DNA from: Chitinophagaceae bacterium
GTDB taxonomy: Bacteria; Bacteroidota; Bacteroidia; Chitinophagales; Chitinophagaceae
Reading direction: 5' to 3'
Assembly: GCA_017853235.1 (NCBI GenBank)
Contig: JAFMJX010000016.1
Location: forward strand, 1-17,113
DNA length: 17,113 bases
The translations under genes were made by a program, and so were the position numbers. Positions within the stretch are counted from its first letter, which is position 1, and each line of letters starts with the position of its first letter. The notes beneath the pieces are model-generated. The model did no database searches. It saw only the letters and a program-made list of their open reading frames with translations, and was not told the origin of the DNA. Below are positions 15,364 through 17,113 of the stretch, piece by piece.

Positions 15364-15394
15364 GAAAAATCTGCTTTTTCGGAAGTGATTTTTC
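15364..15394 (+). promoter_or_regulatory. Two mutually exclusive hairpins in the fusA leader
   Basis: GAAAAATC (15364-15371) pairs with GATTTTTC (15387-15394), eight pairs. The same 5' arm, GAAAAA (15364-15369), can instead pair with TTTTTC (15375-15380). With a start near 15361 the hairpin would sit at the very 5' end of the mRNA. A stabilising or switching role is inference. Confidence 0.3.
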
Positions 15395-15423
15395 GGTGTA
15401 TTAAAAAAATAAACAACCCTAAT

Positions 15424-17113
15424 ATGGCGGATTTAAAACTACAAAGAAACTTTGGTATTGCTGCGCACATTGATGCGGGTAAAACAACTACCACTGAACG
15501 TATCTTACGTTATACTGGTATGATTCACAAAATTGGTGAAGTTCATGATGGTGCTGCAACTACCGACTGGATGGAACAAGAAAAAGAAAGAGGTATTACG
15601 ATTACTTCTGCAGCTGTAAGTTGTCAATGGCAATTTCCTACCACCTTGGGTAAAAAAGATGCTACAACAAAAGATTATTATTTCAACATTATTGATACTC
15701 CGGGCCACGTGGATTTTACCGTTGAGGTAGAACGTTCTATGCGTGTATTGGATGGCTTGATCGCTTTGTTTTCTGCAGTTGATGGAGTAGAACCACAATC
15801 AGAAACAGTTTGGCGTCAAGCAAATCGTTATAAAGTTCCACGTATTGGATTTGTAAATAAAATGGATCGTGCAGGTGCTGACTTTTTAATGGTGGTGAAT
15901 CAAGTAAGAGAAATGTTAGGCGCGAAAGCGGTTCCATTACAATTACCTATTGGTGCTGAAGACGGATTTAAAGGGGTGGTGGATTTAATTAAAATGAAAG
16001 GAATTATTTGGGATGATGCTACAGAAGGTATGACTTATGTAGAAACTCCAATTCCTGATGATATGAAAGAAGATGTGGATTATTGGAGAGCTCAATTAAT
16101 TGAAGCCGTTGCAGAATACGATGACAAATTAATGGAGAAGTTTTTTGAAAATCCAGATTCAATCTCTGAAGCAGAAGTACATGAGGCGATTCGTAAAGCT
16201 TGTATCGATTTAAGTATCGTTCCAATGATGTGCGGATCTTCTTTCAAAAATAAAGGTGTACAAACAGCCTTAGATGCAGTATGTCGTTACTTACCTTCTC
16301 CAGTTGATGTAGAAGATACAGAAGGAACAGATCCTGATACAGGAGAAAAAATATTCCGTAAACCAAATGCAAAAGAACCATTTGCTGCATTGGCTTTCAA
16401 AATCATGACCGATCCTTTCGTAGGACGTTTAGCATTCTTTAGATGTTATTCTGGTCACTTAGATGCAGGTTCTTATGTAAGAAATGTGCGTAGTGGTAAA
16501 AACGAGCGTATTTCTCGTATCATGAAAATGTTTGCTAACAAGCAAAATCCAATTGATTTTATTGAAGCAGGTGATATTGCTGCAGCAGTTGGTTTCAAAG
16601 AAATTAAAACTGGAGATACATTATGTGATGAAAATCATTTAATCGTTCTTGAAAATATGTTCATCCCAGAACCCGTTATCTCTGTAGCGGTAGAGCCTAA
16701 AACTCAAGCTGACGTTGATAAAATGGGTATGGCAATTGCAAAGTTAGTAGAAGAAGATCCTACCTTAAGAGTAAAAACAGATGAAGATACTGGTCAAACC
16801 ATCTTATCTGGTATGGGTGAATTACACTTAGAAATTATCGTGGATCGTATGCGTCGCGAATTCAAAGTGGAAATCAACCAAGGAAATCCACAAGTAGCTT
16901 ACAAAGAAGCATTTGGTATTACCATTGAACATCGTGAAGTATTGAAGAAGCAATCAGGTGGTCGTGGTAAGTTTGCCGATATTCAATTCTCTATTGGACC
17001 TGCTGATGCAGAATGGTTAGCAGAAAATGGAGATAAAAAAGCATTCCAATTCCAAAACGATTTATTTGGTGGATCTATTCCTAAGGAATTTGTTCCTGCT
17101 ATCACAAAAGGTT
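15424..17113 (+). CDS. fusA: Elongation factor G, partial (C-terminus beyond the window)
   Basis: EF-G is the GTPase that moves tRNAs and mRNA through the ribosome and, with RRF, splits post-termination ribosomes. From ATG 15424 the frame is open for 563 codons to the edge. The G domain shows G1 AHIDAGKTT (14-22), the switch I segment ERGITIT, G3 DTPGH (91-95, with the catalytic-site His95), G4 NKMD (145-148) and G5 GSSF (271-274). Domain II starts near FAALAFKIMTDPFVGRLAFF, and domain III has the typical GMGELHLEIIVDRM. Domain IV begins near the edge; domain V is missing from the window. The sequence is of the classical FusA type. It lies 202 bases downstream of rpsG with a terminator and a new -7 element between, so it is transcribed at least partly apart from the ribosomal protein genes. 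Confidence 0.97.
   Translation, partial: MADLKLQRNFGIAAHIDAGKTTTTERILRYTGMIHKIGEVHDGAATTDWMEQEKERGITITSAAVSCQWQFPTTLGKKDATTKDYYFNIIDTPGHVDFTVEVERSMRVLDGLIALFSAVDGVEPQSETVWRQANRYKVPRIGFVNKMDRAGADFLMVVNQVREMLGAKAVPLQLPIGAEDGFKGVVDLIKMKGIIWDDATEGMTYVETPIPDDMKEDVDYWRAQLIEAVAEYDDKLMEKFFENPDSISEAEVHEAIRKACIDLSIVPMMCGSSFKNKGVQTALDAVCRYLPSPVDVEDTEGTDPDTGEKIFRKPNAKEPFAALAFKIMTDPFVGRLAFFRCYSGHLDAGSYVRNVRSGKNERISRIMKMFANKQNPIDFIEAGDIAAAVGFKEIKTGDTLCDENHLIVLENMFIPEPVISVAVEPKTQADVDKMGMAIAKLVEEDPTLRVKTDEDTGQTILSGMGELHLEIIVDRMRREFKVEINQGNPQVAYKEAFGITIEHREVLKKQSGGRGKFADIQFSIGPADAEWLAENGDKKAFQFQNDLFGGSIPKEFVPAITKG

Noticed and set aside
15505..15937. Minus-strand open frames within fusA
   Set aside because: They are antisense shadows of the conserved EF-G G domain.
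1..17113. Mobile element, phage, defence island or CRISPR
   Set aside because: No transposase, integrase, long terminal repeats, direct-repeat arrays or restriction/toxin genes are visible; the content is housekeeping.

Overview
This window looks like chromosomal DNA from a member of the Bacteroidota, most likely the Chitinophagaceae or a close relative. The evidence is the low G+C by eye, the absence of Shine-Dalgarno sequences before most starts, promoters of the Bacteroidota type (TTG, about 19 bases, TAnnTTTG), and the gene content: a fused IcmF mutase, a class IV branched-chain aminotransferase, and a TPR / phosphosulfolactate-synthase-like / AroE trio. The genus is inference. I see no insertion sequence, phage gene, CRISPR array, tRNA or rRNA. 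The genes are intact except the two cut by the window edges.

Layout. 1-400 (-): 5' part of an exported dienelactone-hydrolase-family protein. 401-642: divergent control region with a candidate promoter and a compact three-way-junction RNA fold just before pyrG. 643-2256 (+): pyrG, CTP synthase. 2303-5692 (+): icmF, coenzyme-B12-dependent acyl-CoA mutase fused to its G-protein chaperone. 5749-8191 (+): yidC and a small exported protein. 8218-8556 (-): small exported protein with a promoter so close that its mRNA may be leaderless. 8745-11712 (+): TPR protein, ComA-like protein and aroE. 11812-12996 (-): rdgB preceded by an uncharacterised gene resembling DNA polymerase III psi. 13101-14168 (+): ilvE-type aminotransferase, divergent from the previous pair and followed by a terminator. 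14347-15221 (+): rpsL and rpsG with a strong promoter and a UUCG-loop terminator. 15424 to the right edge (+): fusA with its own promoter-like element.

Most of the content is housekeeping: nucleotide supply and cleaning (pyrG, rdgB), translation (rpsL, rpsG, fusA), membrane protein insertion (yidC), aromatic and branched-chain amino acid metabolism (aroE, ilvE) and acyl-CoA rearrangement (icmF). No obviously new multi-gene system is visible. The points most worth following are the pyrG leader fold, the terminator and separate promoter that split fusA from rpsL-rpsG, the psi-like gene beside rdgB, the ComA homologue in a non-methanogen, and a pattern downstream of several promoter -7 elements (TTTGCnYCTC).
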